Assembly (NCBI GenBank): GCA_024402895.1
Contig: JAKSSX010000002.1
Span: 1 to 64,000, forward strand
Source of the DNA: Candidatus Saccharimonadota bacterium
Lineage (GTDB): Bacteria > Patescibacteriota > Saccharimonadia > Saccharimonadales > Saccharimonadaceae
Direction of reading: 5' to 3'
Length of the DNA: 64,000 nt
The notes under the pieces are model-generated. The model searched no databases. It worked only from the letters and a program-made list of their open reading frames with translations, and was not told the origin of the DNA. Positions 50,440-58,040 of this stretch are shown in pieces. Each line of letters opens with the position of its first letter. The first letter of the stretch is position 1. Position numbers and translations under genes: made by a program.

Positions 50440-51168
50440 TTATTGCTGGCGAAATGAGTAGCCGTAGAGTTCGTTTGCTAGTTGCTCGAGTTCGTCGGAA
50501 ACTTCAAGAGCTTCTGGCTTTTCGATCATCATAACAATAAACTTAAGTGGCGAGTTTGCAGGAATTGTTCCCTGTGCAGTATCGCCATAACCAAGAACAG
50601 CTGGAATAGTAATCTCACGAATACCACCAATACGCATGCCCTCGATACCTTCGAGCCAACCCTGAATCATGCTCGAAGAACCGGTTAGTGGGCTCTTGAG
50701 CTCTGCTGGATTTTCAGTGCTATCAAATGAAGAATCGAAGATTGTTTCATCGGAAAGCCAACCGATATAGTATGCTGCGTAATCAGTGTCCCAAGCCTCA
50801 GACTTGCCATTCTCGTCAATATTGGACTTAATTTCGCGACCAGTACCGACAACGATATCCTTCGTAGTGAGCGTATTTACGCCAGCTGCGTTGAAGGCCT
50901 TAACGTCAGTGCGGCGAGCCTTAAAAGTATCAAAATACTTCTTAGAAAGCTCTCTTGCCTGAGCGTCTTCGCGATTCTGATAGTCAGCATAAAGCTCATT
51001 AAAACGATTAGTTTTCTCAGTCGAAATAGTCTGCTGATTTTCAGTGTTTTTGTAGCCCAAAACAATACCGGCATAAAGCGCAAAAGTACTTCCGAGCAAA
51101 ACAATCGCAATCAAAGCAACAATGATGCGCTGCTTTGGCGTGGTTTTTCTGTCATTATTAACAATCAT
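50440..51168 (-). CDS. Membrane-anchored FKBP-type peptidyl-prolyl isomerase
   Basis: A 242-residue protein with a basic N-terminus and one anchor helix (about 15-36), then a polar spacer and a C-terminal FKBP domain (about 110-225). The domain shows YYIGWLSDETIFDSSFD, GWLEGIEGMRIGGIREITIP and GYGDTAQGTIPANSPLKFIV, the classic FKBP core. It lies outside the membrane and would help fold secreted proteins. The ATG at 51168 is chosen because GGAGGT precedes it by three bases; an upstream GTG at 51186 lacks such a site. It follows pheT by about 22 bp. Confidence 0.92.
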   Translation of the reverse strand: MIVNNDRKTTPKQRIIVALIAIVLLGSTFALYAGIVLGYKNTENQQTISTEKTNRFNELYADYQNREDAQARELSKKYFDTFKARRTDVKAFNAAGVNTLTTKDIVVGTGREIKSNIDENGKSEAWDTDYAAYYIGWLSDETIFDSSFDSTENPAELKSPLTGSSSMIQGWLEGIEGMRIGGIREITIPAVLGYGDTAQGTIPANSPLKFIVMMIEKPEALEVSDELEQLANELYGYSFRQQ

Positions 51169-51190
51169 ATTACCTCCGTTATCCACCCAA

Positions 51191-53617
51191 TTATTTTACT
51201 GCTTCTAATTTCTTCATTATATCGGAAATTTCAGCCTTTGTCAGGGTCTTGTCTGGTGCTGCAAATTCGATATGGAAGCTTAGATTCTTAGTTGCGCTAC
51301 CTTCTGCCTGATAGATCGAAGTTGGAGCGAGCTTATAGATGAAGCCGTCGAGAACTGCGCGAAGCTGAGCCTCGATTGCGTCATATTTTGCGTCGCTAGC
51401 AACAGTCAAAGTAATGTCGCGAAGTACGGCTGGATAATCACTAGTGCGGAAATCTTTGCTATTTACTTCGCCCTTTGCGCTGAGCAATTTCGCCATCGAA
51501 AGTTCAAATGCAGCGGTGCCGTTAGTGAGCTTGAAGCCGCGTAGAACTTTGCGCTGAATTTCGCCGATATAGCCTAAAACTACGTCGCCGGATTTAATCG
51601 TAGCGGAGCGCTTTGGCTCGTAATAACTATTGGTTTCGTTGCTTTCAAATTCAACAATTTCAAATGAAATATTCAAGCTAGAAAGAAGGCTTTCGAGATA
51701 TTTCTTTGCAATGTAGTAATTGCTCTGCTCTTTCTGAGTTGCGAAGACAAAGCCGAGTTCGTGGCTGCCCTGCGGAACCTGCTGATTATCGACACCAAGA
51801 TTGCGTGGATAAACCTGGTTCATTTCGAAGAGTGCGAACTGATCGTGACCAGCACGAAGGTTTGCATAGCTCTTGTCGAGAAGGCTAGGAACGATGCTCT
51901 GGCGAATGTGCTGAAGTTCTGGAGAAATCGAGTTGATAATCTTGTAAGAGTTCTCTGGTTTCTGACCAACCTTCTGCATGAGATCGCCGTGAACGAAGCT
52001 ATAAGTTAGAACTTCATTTGCGCCACGTGCGGAGAAATGATTGCGAATCTGAGATTTGAGCGCGAACATTTCGTTTGGAGTTGAAGTACCATGAAGTGGC
52101 AAAACTGGAGCGATATTATCGAAGCCAGAAAGACGACCAACTTCCTCGATGATATCTTCTGCGATATGAATATCAGTGCGCCAGAATGGAATAATAACGT
52201 TAACTACGTTGTCATCGCAAGATACCTTGAACTCGACGTTTTCGAGAATAGTTTTAACTTCGTCAGCGGAGAAATCTGAGCCAAGAAGACCATTGATTTG
52301 GTCGAGTGAAACAGAAACTTCAATTGGAGCTGGTTCAGTTTTTTGCGTATCGAACAATGCGAGTGGCTTGAGATATTTGCTTGCTTTTTCAGCAAAGCGA
52401 ATTGCAACAGCCTTAGTCTGGCCTGCTGGCTGACCTTTAGTGAAGCGAGTAATGGCTTCGGAGAAAATACCGTGCTTCATCTGAGTCTTGCGCAAGTTGT
52501 AGAGACTGAAAGTTGCAGATTCGAGAATAACACGCTTGGTGTTTTCATCGATTGCAGTGCTTGCGCTACCCATAGCACCAGCGAGTGCGACAGGAATATC
52601 ATTACTCGTGATTACGATATCGTTTTCATCCAATTCAGCAACAGTGCCGTCGAGCAATTCGAGCTTTTCGCCCTTCTTTGCTGCACGAACAATAATTTTT
52701 GGAGTCTTACTACCACCAACTGCTACGAATTTATCGTAGTCGAAAGCATGAAGTGGCTGGCCAGTTGCAAGCATGATGATATTCGTTGCGTCAACGATTG
52801 GGCTGACTGCGCGCATGCCGGAACGAGCAAGTAAAGTTGCATCAAAATCCAAATATGGATTAACGTTTGGCTCGGTAGCTTCGAATACGATTGCCGTATA
52901 GCGAGGGCAAAGATTCTCGTCGATTTGAATATCTAGTTCGACGCTAGAATCATTTTCGAAAAGCTGTTCTGGCGCAGTATACCAAGTATCAGTAGTATGT
53001 TTCTGACCAAGAATACCAGCGACCTCGCGGCGGAAACCAAGAATACCAAAAGTATCTGGGCGATGAGTAAGAGACTTGTTTTCAATATCAAGAATCTTAT
53101 CATTAAGATTGCCAAAAGTCTCAGAAAGAGTTTTGCCTGGCTTTGCGAGAGCTGGATTAATCTCAACGATGCCACTGTGATCGTCGCCAAGATCAAGCTC
53201 ATCGGCGCCAGCCATCATACCATAGCTGTCATACTTTTTGAGCATTTTGCGCATGCTGATTTCGAATGGTTCGTCAGTATTGTAGGTTTGTGGAACGATT
53301 GCGCCTGGAGCAATCCAAACAGCAAACATGCCTTCATGGACGTTTGGTGCGCCACACATTACCTGAACGTAGCCATTTTCGTCACGCTCGACATCAGAAG
53401 CTACGCCACCATCATCGATCTTGCAAAGGTGAAGATGAGTACCTTCAATCGCTTCGCAATACTTAACTTCGACAACGTAGATTTTGTCGTATTTATGAGT
53501 TTGATCAATGACGCCTTCAACCTCAACGAGACGAGCGCCGATCAATTTTACGAGTTCTTCGTCAGAAATATTATCAGTCTGAAGACCGCCTTTTAGCCAG
53601 TTAAGAGAAATTAGCAT
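51191..53617 (-). CDS. pheT: Phenylalanyl-tRNA synthetase beta subunit
   Basis: The 808-residue PheT holds, in order, an OB-fold tRNA-binding domain (about 40-150), the B3/B4 editing domain (about 205-370), B5 (about 400-475), catalytic-like modules and the C-terminal anticodon-binding FDX-ACB domain (about 715-808). Segments such as IVDATNIIMLATGQPLHAFD and HIAEDIIEEVGRLSGFDNI are diagnostic. It overlaps pheS by seven bases in the usual pheS-pheT order. Confidence 0.97.
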   Translation of the reverse strand: MLISLNWLKGGLQTDNISDEELVKLIGARLVEVEGVIDQTHKYDKIYVVEVKYCEAIEGTHLHLCKIDDGGVASDVERDENGYVQVMCGAPNVHEGMFAVWIAPGAIVPQTYNTDEPFEISMRKMLKKYDSYGMMAGADELDLGDDHSGIVEINPALAKPGKTLSETFGNLNDKILDIENKSLTHRPDTFGILGFRREVAGILGQKHTTDTWYTAPEQLFENDSSVELDIQIDENLCPRYTAIVFEATEPNVNPYLDFDATLLARSGMRAVSPIVDATNIIMLATGQPLHAFDYDKFVAVGGSKTPKIIVRAAKKGEKLELLDGTVAELDENDIVITSNDIPVALAGAMGSASTAIDENTKRVILESATFSLYNLRKTQMKHGIFSEAITRFTKGQPAGQTKAVAIRFAEKASKYLKPLALFDTQKTEPAPIEVSVSLDQINGLLGSDFSADEVKTILENVEFKVSCDDNVVNVIIPFWRTDIHIAEDIIEEVGRLSGFDNIAPVLPLHGTSTPNEMFALKSQIRNHFSARGANEVLTYSFVHGDLMQKVGQKPENSYKIINSISPELQHIRQSIVPSLLDKSYANLRAGHDQFALFEMNQVYPRNLGVDNQQVPQGSHELGFVFATQKEQSNYYIAKKYLESLLSSLNISFEIVEFESNETNSYYEPKRSATIKSGDVVLGYIGEIQRKVLRGFKLTNGTAAFELSMAKLLSAKGEVNSKDFRTSDYPAVLRDITLTVASDAKYDAIEAQLRAVLDGFIYKLAPTSIYQAEGSATKNLSFHIEFAAPDKTLTKAEISDIMKKLEAVK

Positions 53618-54573
53618 GTGAACTCCTTCAAGAAATCTAGTTTTGCAGATTCGAAGTTACGAACGTCACTAAGACCGTAGCGCAACATTACTAGACGGTC
53701 GATACCGCCGCCCCATGCAAAGCCCTGATATTTAGTTGGATCAATGCCGGCATTCTTAAGAACGTTTGGATGAATCATGCCACAGCCGAGCATTTCTAGC
53801 CAACCGTCACCCTTGCCACCGAGGGAAGCTGGTTTTTCAATAAGAAATTCAAGACTTGGCTCAGTGAATGGGAAGTAGCCTGGCTGAGTCTTGATGTTAA
53901 GTTTTTGGCCATAATATTTTTCAAAGAATTCGCGCAAAATACCGAGCATATTGCCAAGTGTACAATCTTTAGAAACGTAGACGCCCTCACACTGATAGAA
54001 AGTATGCTCGTGAGTTGCATCAACATCCTCGTTGCGGTAAACGCGACCAGGAACAGCAACAGCAATTGCCTTGCCCTCTTCAAGCTTGTAAGCATTCGCT
54101 TTTAGAACACGATTCTGCATTGTACTAGTGTGAGCTGGAGGAATAAAACCTTCTTCCGTGCGGAAAGTATCATAACCATCACGTGCAGGATGGCCCTTCG
54201 CAAAGTTGAGGCTATCGAACATATGATATTCATCATCAAGCTGAACGGATTCTGCAATATCAAAACCCATGCTCTGATAAATCGCAATAACGCGATCGAG
54301 CTCAGTCATGAGTGGATGTTTGCTACCAAAATCGGCAGTCAAAAATTCAGGCATTTGTCCGTTAATATCACATGGTGCGCTAATGTCTAGCGGCGCAACA
54401 TCTTCCTGTTCGGCAGCGGCCTCGGCGGCTGCGATTTCGGCGTTTATTTGTTGTTTTTTAATGTTTAGTTCTTTGCCAAAATCTGCACGTTGGTCGGCCG
54501 GTAGGTCCTTGATTTTTGCATATTCTGCATTGAGCTTTTTGAGCTCATTTTTCAGTTCCTGTAATGTGGCCAT
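53611..54573 (-). CDS. pheS: Phenylalanyl-tRNA synthetase alpha subunit
   Basis: The 320-residue catalytic subunit. An N-terminal coiled coil (1-55) interacts with tRNA. The class II core shows HPLMTELDRVIAIYQSMGF, FRTEEGFIPPAHTSTMQNRV (motif 2 region), GRVYRNEDVDATHEHTFYQ and the motif 3 GFAWGGGIDRLVMLRYG. The usual PheS HPLxxxxxxI pattern is kept. A TGC-TAAAAT box lies nine bases before the ATG, giving an almost leaderless message for pheST-FKBP. Confidence 0.97.
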   Translation of the reverse strand: MATLQELKNELKKLNAEYAKIKDLPADQRADFGKELNIKKQQINAEIAAAEAAAEQEDVAPLDISAPCDINGQMPEFLTADFGSKHPLMTELDRVIAIYQSMGFDIAESVQLDDEYHMFDSLNFAKGHPARDGYDTFRTEEGFIPPAHTSTMQNRVLKANAYKLEEGKAIAVAVPGRVYRNEDVDATHEHTFYQCEGVYVSKDCTLGNMLGILREFFEKYYGQKLNIKTQPGYFPFTEPSLEFLIEKPASLGGKGDGWLEMLGCGMIHPNVLKNAGIDPTKYQGFAWGGGIDRLVMLRYGLSDVRNFESAKLDFLKEFTC

Positions 54574-54582
54574 AATAGATAT

Positions 54583-54591
54583 ATTTTAGCA
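54583..54591 (-). promoter_or_regulatory. Near-leaderless extended -10 of pheST
   Basis: TGC-TAAAAT on the minus strand (complement 54583-54588), nine bases before the ATG at 54573. Confidence 0.5.
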
Positions 54592-54611
54592 TATCTATTA
54601 GATAGCGACTA

Positions 54612-54839
54612 CTAGCTGACGATAAAAATTACCACCAAGGCAGCAGCGGCTAGGAACGACAAAATGAACCAGAACCAGCTGAATTTATTGGTCTTGCGAG
54701 TATTGCGCAAGTATTCGGAATCTTCGACTGCATCGTAATCTTCTTGCTTGCTTGCTCTCACTGCGCGCTCGCGCAAATCTGCGCTGATGCGGCGGCCTAA
54801 TTCACTACGTTCTTCATCCTTTTCAACTAGAATTCCCAC
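54612..54839 (-). CDS. Small C-terminally anchored membrane protein
   Basis: A 75-residue protein with a charged N-terminal region rich in Glu and Arg and one C-terminal transmembrane helix (about 53-74). No family recognised. The start is GTG, chosen because AGGAGG stands five bases upstream. It is divergent from the aquaporin gene and lies ahead of pheS, which has its own promoter. Confidence 0.7.
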   Translation of the reverse strand: MGILVEKDEERSELGRRISADLRERAVRASKQEDYDAVEDSEYLRNTRKTNKFSWFWFILSFLAAAALVVIFIVS

Positions 54840-54883
54840 TATTACCTCCTAAATTATTCTCTAAGTATAGCATATCCATAATT

Positions 54884-54892
54884 GTGTTATAA
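54884..54892 (+). promoter_or_regulatory. Extended -10 promoter of the aquaporin gene
   Basis: TGT-TATAAT at about 54884-54892; a leader of about 25 nt contains AAAGGAGG before the ATG at 54921. Confidence 0.6.
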
Positions 54893-54920
54893 TGAAGCTA
54901 TATCATTTAAAGGAGGTACG

Positions 54921-55979
54921 ATGGCAACATCCAAAGCCAAGTCGACCAAGAGTTCTTCTGCGAAGAAGTCTACGGCAGCAAAGAAACCTGCTGCAAAGAA
55001 GACTACTGCTAAGAAACCAGCTGCAAAGAAGACTACTGCGTCGAAAAATACAGTCAAGACTGTCAAAGCTACCGCTAAGGTAACCGCAGTCGAAGCAGAA
55101 AAGGTGGGCAGCGAAAAAACCAAAATCGTCTCCGAAGAATTCAAGACTGAGAAAAAGAGCGTCGTCAAAGAATTCTTTGCTCGTAAGGGCGATCCAAACG
55201 AAAATATCCTTACCATTTTCAAGGATACTAAGATTATCGGTGCAATCATTGGTGAGATTATCGGTACCGGTCTTGTTACTAGCGTAGCTTTGACCCTAGG
55301 TCTATTTAATCCACTATATTTGATCTTTGCTTATACCGGTATTACTGCAGCAGTTTTTGCGCTATCTGGTGCACATCTTAACCCAGCAATCACCGCTGGT
55401 ATGATGGCAACCCGTCGCGTATCTGCAATCCGCGGTACTATCTACATCATCGCTCAGCTTATCGGTGCATGGGCTGGCTTCATGATCGTCAACGCTTTCT
55501 ATAATGCAGGCGTTAACAGTGGCAATATTGATGCAGCTAATACTCTTCTACCAACCCTAGCAACTGCTGATTCTATCACTGCTAGCGTAGAGGGTTACAG
55601 CTTCTTCTGGCCAATCACTATGATCGAGTTCCTCGGCGCAATGATTATTTCATTCTTCTTTGCACGTGCTCTCGATTACAAGCGCGGTGCGTTCACTTTC
55701 GCAGCAGTAGTTGCAGGTGGCGTATTTCTAGCAACCCTATTTGCAGTAGTTATCTGCAGCAACTTCTTGGGAATCCAGGAAAATGTATTCATCATGAACC
55801 CTGCTTCAGCATTCATGTATGGTCTATTACCAGCTAGCGCAGAAGGCTTCGATGCACTCATCGGTCAGCTAATGCCTATGCTTGCAACTTATGTAATCTT
55901 CCCAGTATTCGGTGGTATTTTAGGTTTCTATATTTCCGATATCGCTGGCAAGCTTAGCCACAAAGAGCTAAAAGCTTAA
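54921..55979 (+). CDS. Aquaporin/MIP channel with histone-H1-like lysine-alanine-rich N-terminal tail
   Basis: A 352-residue protein. Residues 1-60 are a Lys/Ala/Thr-rich tail with two exact KKPAAKKTTA repeats (21-40), of the kind seen in histone-H1-like proteins. Residues about 98-350 form a six-helix MIP channel with a first NPA motif (154-156, GAHLNPAITAG) and a second (293-295). The residue after the second NPA is Ser296 instead of the Arg that normally lines the ar/R selectivity filter. Water or small-solute transport is likely, with unusual selectivity. The start is set by AAAGGAGG; the upstream in-frame codons are not used. Confidence 0.88.
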   Translation: MATSKAKSTKSSSAKKSTAAKKPAAKKTTAKKPAAKKTTASKNTVKTVKATAKVTAVEAEKVGSEKTKIVSEEFKTEKKSVVKEFFARKGDPNENILTIFKDTKIIGAIIGEIIGTGLVTSVALTLGLFNPLYLIFAYTGITAAVFALSGAHLNPAITAGMMATRRVSAIRGTIYIIAQLIGAWAGFMIVNAFYNAGVNSGNIDAANTLLPTLATADSITASVEGYSFFWPITMIEFLGAMIISFFFARALDYKRGAFTFAAVVAGGVFLATLFAVVICSNFLGIQENVFIMNPASAFMYGLLPASAEGFDALIGQLMPMLATYVIFPVFGGILGFYISDIAGKLSHKELKA

Positions 55980-56004
55980 CACTTAGGGCAATTTAACACG
56001 ACTT

Positions 56005-56036
56005 AAAAGTCAGGTCTCAAGTACCTGACTTTTTTG
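56005..56036 (+). terminator. Terminator of the aquaporin gene
   Basis: AAAGTCAGGT pairs with ACCTGACTTT around CTCAAGT, followed by a T run. Confidence 0.9.
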
Positions 56037-56055
56037 TTGGCTTCCCCTGTTCAGA

Positions 56056-56084
56056 TTGACTAAAAGGCGTAAGTGTGATATAAT
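56056..56084 (+). promoter_or_regulatory. Strong sigma-70-type promoter of the 56143 gene
   Basis: TTGACT at 56056-56061, 17 bp, TATAAT at 56079-56084 with an extended TGA. The leader carries a hairpin (GAATGTT/AACATTC and TGACG/CGTCA, about 56092-56128) directly before the GGAGG site. Confidence 0.85.
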
Positions 56085-56142
56085 AATATATGAATGTTGA
56101 CGTCTTTTTGATCGTCAAATTTGAACATTCTTGGAGGTTGTT

Positions 56143-56712
56143 ATGAGTAAAGAAAAGAAGTCCAGTAGCAAGCCGGACTACAACTTCGTTAGCGAATTAA
56201 CTTACCATTATTATCCCGATGAGGACGGTATTCAGCTAACGGAAAGGCAGGCAAAGATCTTCGTAGCATGCATTGCGATCCTTTTCGTAGGCGTTATGGC
56301 TTTCGCATTATTCTTCCAGGATAATAGCGAGACGGTCTACGGCGATCAGATTCCGAATCAGGAGCTACAACTCAATTCCTTGCATACCGATTTGATTACA
56401 GAGGCCGACAAACTCTGTTCAGTGCGAATCGACTATTACACTTACGACGACGTAATTGAAGCAGACGACTTCATTGCTAGTTACAAGTTCACAAAGTCAG
56501 ACAAAGTATGGACCGGAGCGAATGGTTCCCTTTCGTTCTCTGACAACGTAATATCGTTTACGCCAACCGGTAGCGAAACTACCCTGTCATACATCTGCGA
56601 AGCAGGCAACGACTACTACATTAAGTTCGAAAAAGGCGTTCAGTCTTTCAGTACTAATGATATGAAGGCGCTCGGAAGAGTTTTAGCAGGCGTATATGAC
56701 GATTTCCACTAA
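56143..56712 (+). CDS. Single-pass membrane protein of unknown function
   Basis: A 189-residue protein: polar N-terminus (1-38), one transmembrane helix (about 40-62) and an outer domain of about 125 residues rich in Asp, Tyr and Ser with two Cys. No family recognised. The ATG at 56143 follows GGAGG by five bases. A near-consensus promoter, a leader hairpin touching the ribosome-binding site and a terminator show a separately controlled gene. Confidence 0.78.
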   Translation: MSKEKKSSSKPDYNFVSELTYHYYPDEDGIQLTERQAKIFVACIAILFVGVMAFALFFQDNSETVYGDQIPNQELQLNSLHTDLITEADKLCSVRIDYYTYDDVIEADDFIASYKFTKSDKVWTGANGSLSFSDNVISFTPTGSETTLSYICEAGNDYYIKFEKGVQSFSTNDMKALGRVLAGVYDDFH

Positions 56713-56733
56713 GGCACACGTGCCTCAAAAAAG

Positions 56734-56765
56734 GAACCCCGAATTGATGTTCGGGGCTTTTTTTA
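56734..56765. terminator. Terminator shared by the 56143 gene and the M16 gene
   Basis: CCCCGAA pairs with TTCGGGG around TTGATG, with T7 on the plus side and A-rich sequence on the other. Confidence 0.86.
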
Positions 56766-58040
56766 TACCGTATCAAGAATCCTCTGCCACATTTCGTTTA
56801 GCATGGCCTTATCGATGTTGCCAACCGCAGCTAGACCGGAAACGCCAGATTGCATAAAGATACGTGCGAGCTGAACGATAGTACTTTTGTCGATATTTTC
56901 AATCATTTTTGGAGCACTTTCCATTGGTTGATAGTTGCCCATAATGACATAATCGCGTAGATAATAAGCACTGACCTGATCTGCAGTTTGCGCAAGCATC
57001 TGATGATGACCGAGCGCATAAGCCTTAGCAGCTTCAATGTCCTGTTCAGAAATATCACCGTTAATAATCTTGCCGAGCTCAACCGCAATGAGATCGAAGA
57101 GATCCATAGCATTCTCGGCATTCACTTCGCCATCAAAGTCCCAAGTACTGAACCATTTGTCCGATTCAGTCTGCGAACCCATGCCATAGACAAGGCCCTT
57201 CTTGCGAGCTGCACCAAAGATTTTACTATTCATCGTGCCATTCAAAATATGGTTGAGACAACCCATCGCATATTGCTCTTGCTGAGTAAGCGCGCGCTGA
57301 ATAATAAACGAAAAACCGAAGCTCATGTTGCTTGCGTCTTTGCGGCGAATAAGGACGGGCGCAGAAGCGCGATAAGCGGACATAGGAAGCTCGAATTGCT
57401 CTCCAGGCTTTAGAGCCCAGCTTTCGAGCATACTGACAATTTTGCGCTTACGGCCACGCAAATTACCGACAATAATAAATTGCATATTATTTGCCGTATG
57501 AGTGCGACGATAGTGTTCACGAACATCTTTTAGTTCGATATTGTTGATTGTTTTTAGACGCTCGCTATAAGTCAAAACTTCCTCGCCAAGTGCTTGCTGC
57601 AACTTTGGCCAAATTAGGCGTGCATAATCGTTCTGATAACCAGTTAGCTCAGATTTAACATTGCCCTTTTCGCTGGCAAGTTCTTCTTCATTAAAACGTG
57701 GCTCAGCAACTGCGAGCTCCTGCAAATCTAGGACGCGCTGCCACTCAAAATCTGCGCACTCCGCCTCGTAAGCAATAAAGCAGTCCGAAGTCCAGGCGTT
57801 ATGATAAGCACCATTTTTTGTAAATTCAGACTCATAAGCCTGCTCGTCGCGGAACTTCGCGTTGCGACCAAAAGCCATATGCTCCATCAAGTGAGCGACT
57901 TCATAGATATCCTGAGATTTCGTGAATTTATTGCCCGCACGAAAAACAACCCGGATATTAAAAACTGGGCTGCCTGGCGCATCAATAAGGAGGCCCTTGG
58001 CGCCATTTTTTAGCCGGACCTCCTCAATTGAATGTTTCAA
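56763..58040 (-). CDS. M16 family (pitrilysin-like) zinc peptidase
   Basis: A 425-residue peptidase of the two-domain M16B type. The inverted zinc motif HLMEH (His50, Glu53, His54) with a downstream Glu (about 131) forms the active site, so this is probably the catalytic rather than the inactive half. The C-terminal domain contains a GLVYGMGSQTESDKWFSTWD segment (about 287-306). It starts directly at the secA stop and lies at the end of the serS-hpf-secA series. It may degrade short peptides or process a precursor. Confidence 0.9.
   Translation of the reverse strand: MKHSIEEVRLKNGAKGLLIDAPGSPVFNIRVVFRAGNKFTKSQDIYEVAHLMEHMAFGRNAKFRDEQAYESEFTKNGAYHNAWTSDCFIAYEAECADFEWQRVLDLQELAVAEPRFNEEELASEKGNVKSELTGYQNDYARLIWPKLQQALGEEVLTYSERLKTINNIELKDVREHYRRTHTANNMQFIIVGNLRGRKRKIVSMLESWALKPGEQFELPMSAYRASAPVLIRRKDASNMSFGFSFIIQRALTQQEQYAMGCLNHILNGTMNSKIFGAARKKGLVYGMGSQTESDKWFSTWDFDGEVNAENAMDLFDLIAVELGKIINGDISEQDIEAAKAYALGHHQMLAQTADQVSAYYLRDYVIMGNYQPMESAPKMIENIDKSTIVQLARIFMQSGVSGLAAVGNIDKAMLNEMWQRILDTV

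Noticed and set aside
54960-55060. Lysine-rich repeat region as a separate histone-like gene
   Set aside because: No stop or new start separates it from the aquaporin; one SD site serves the whole frame.
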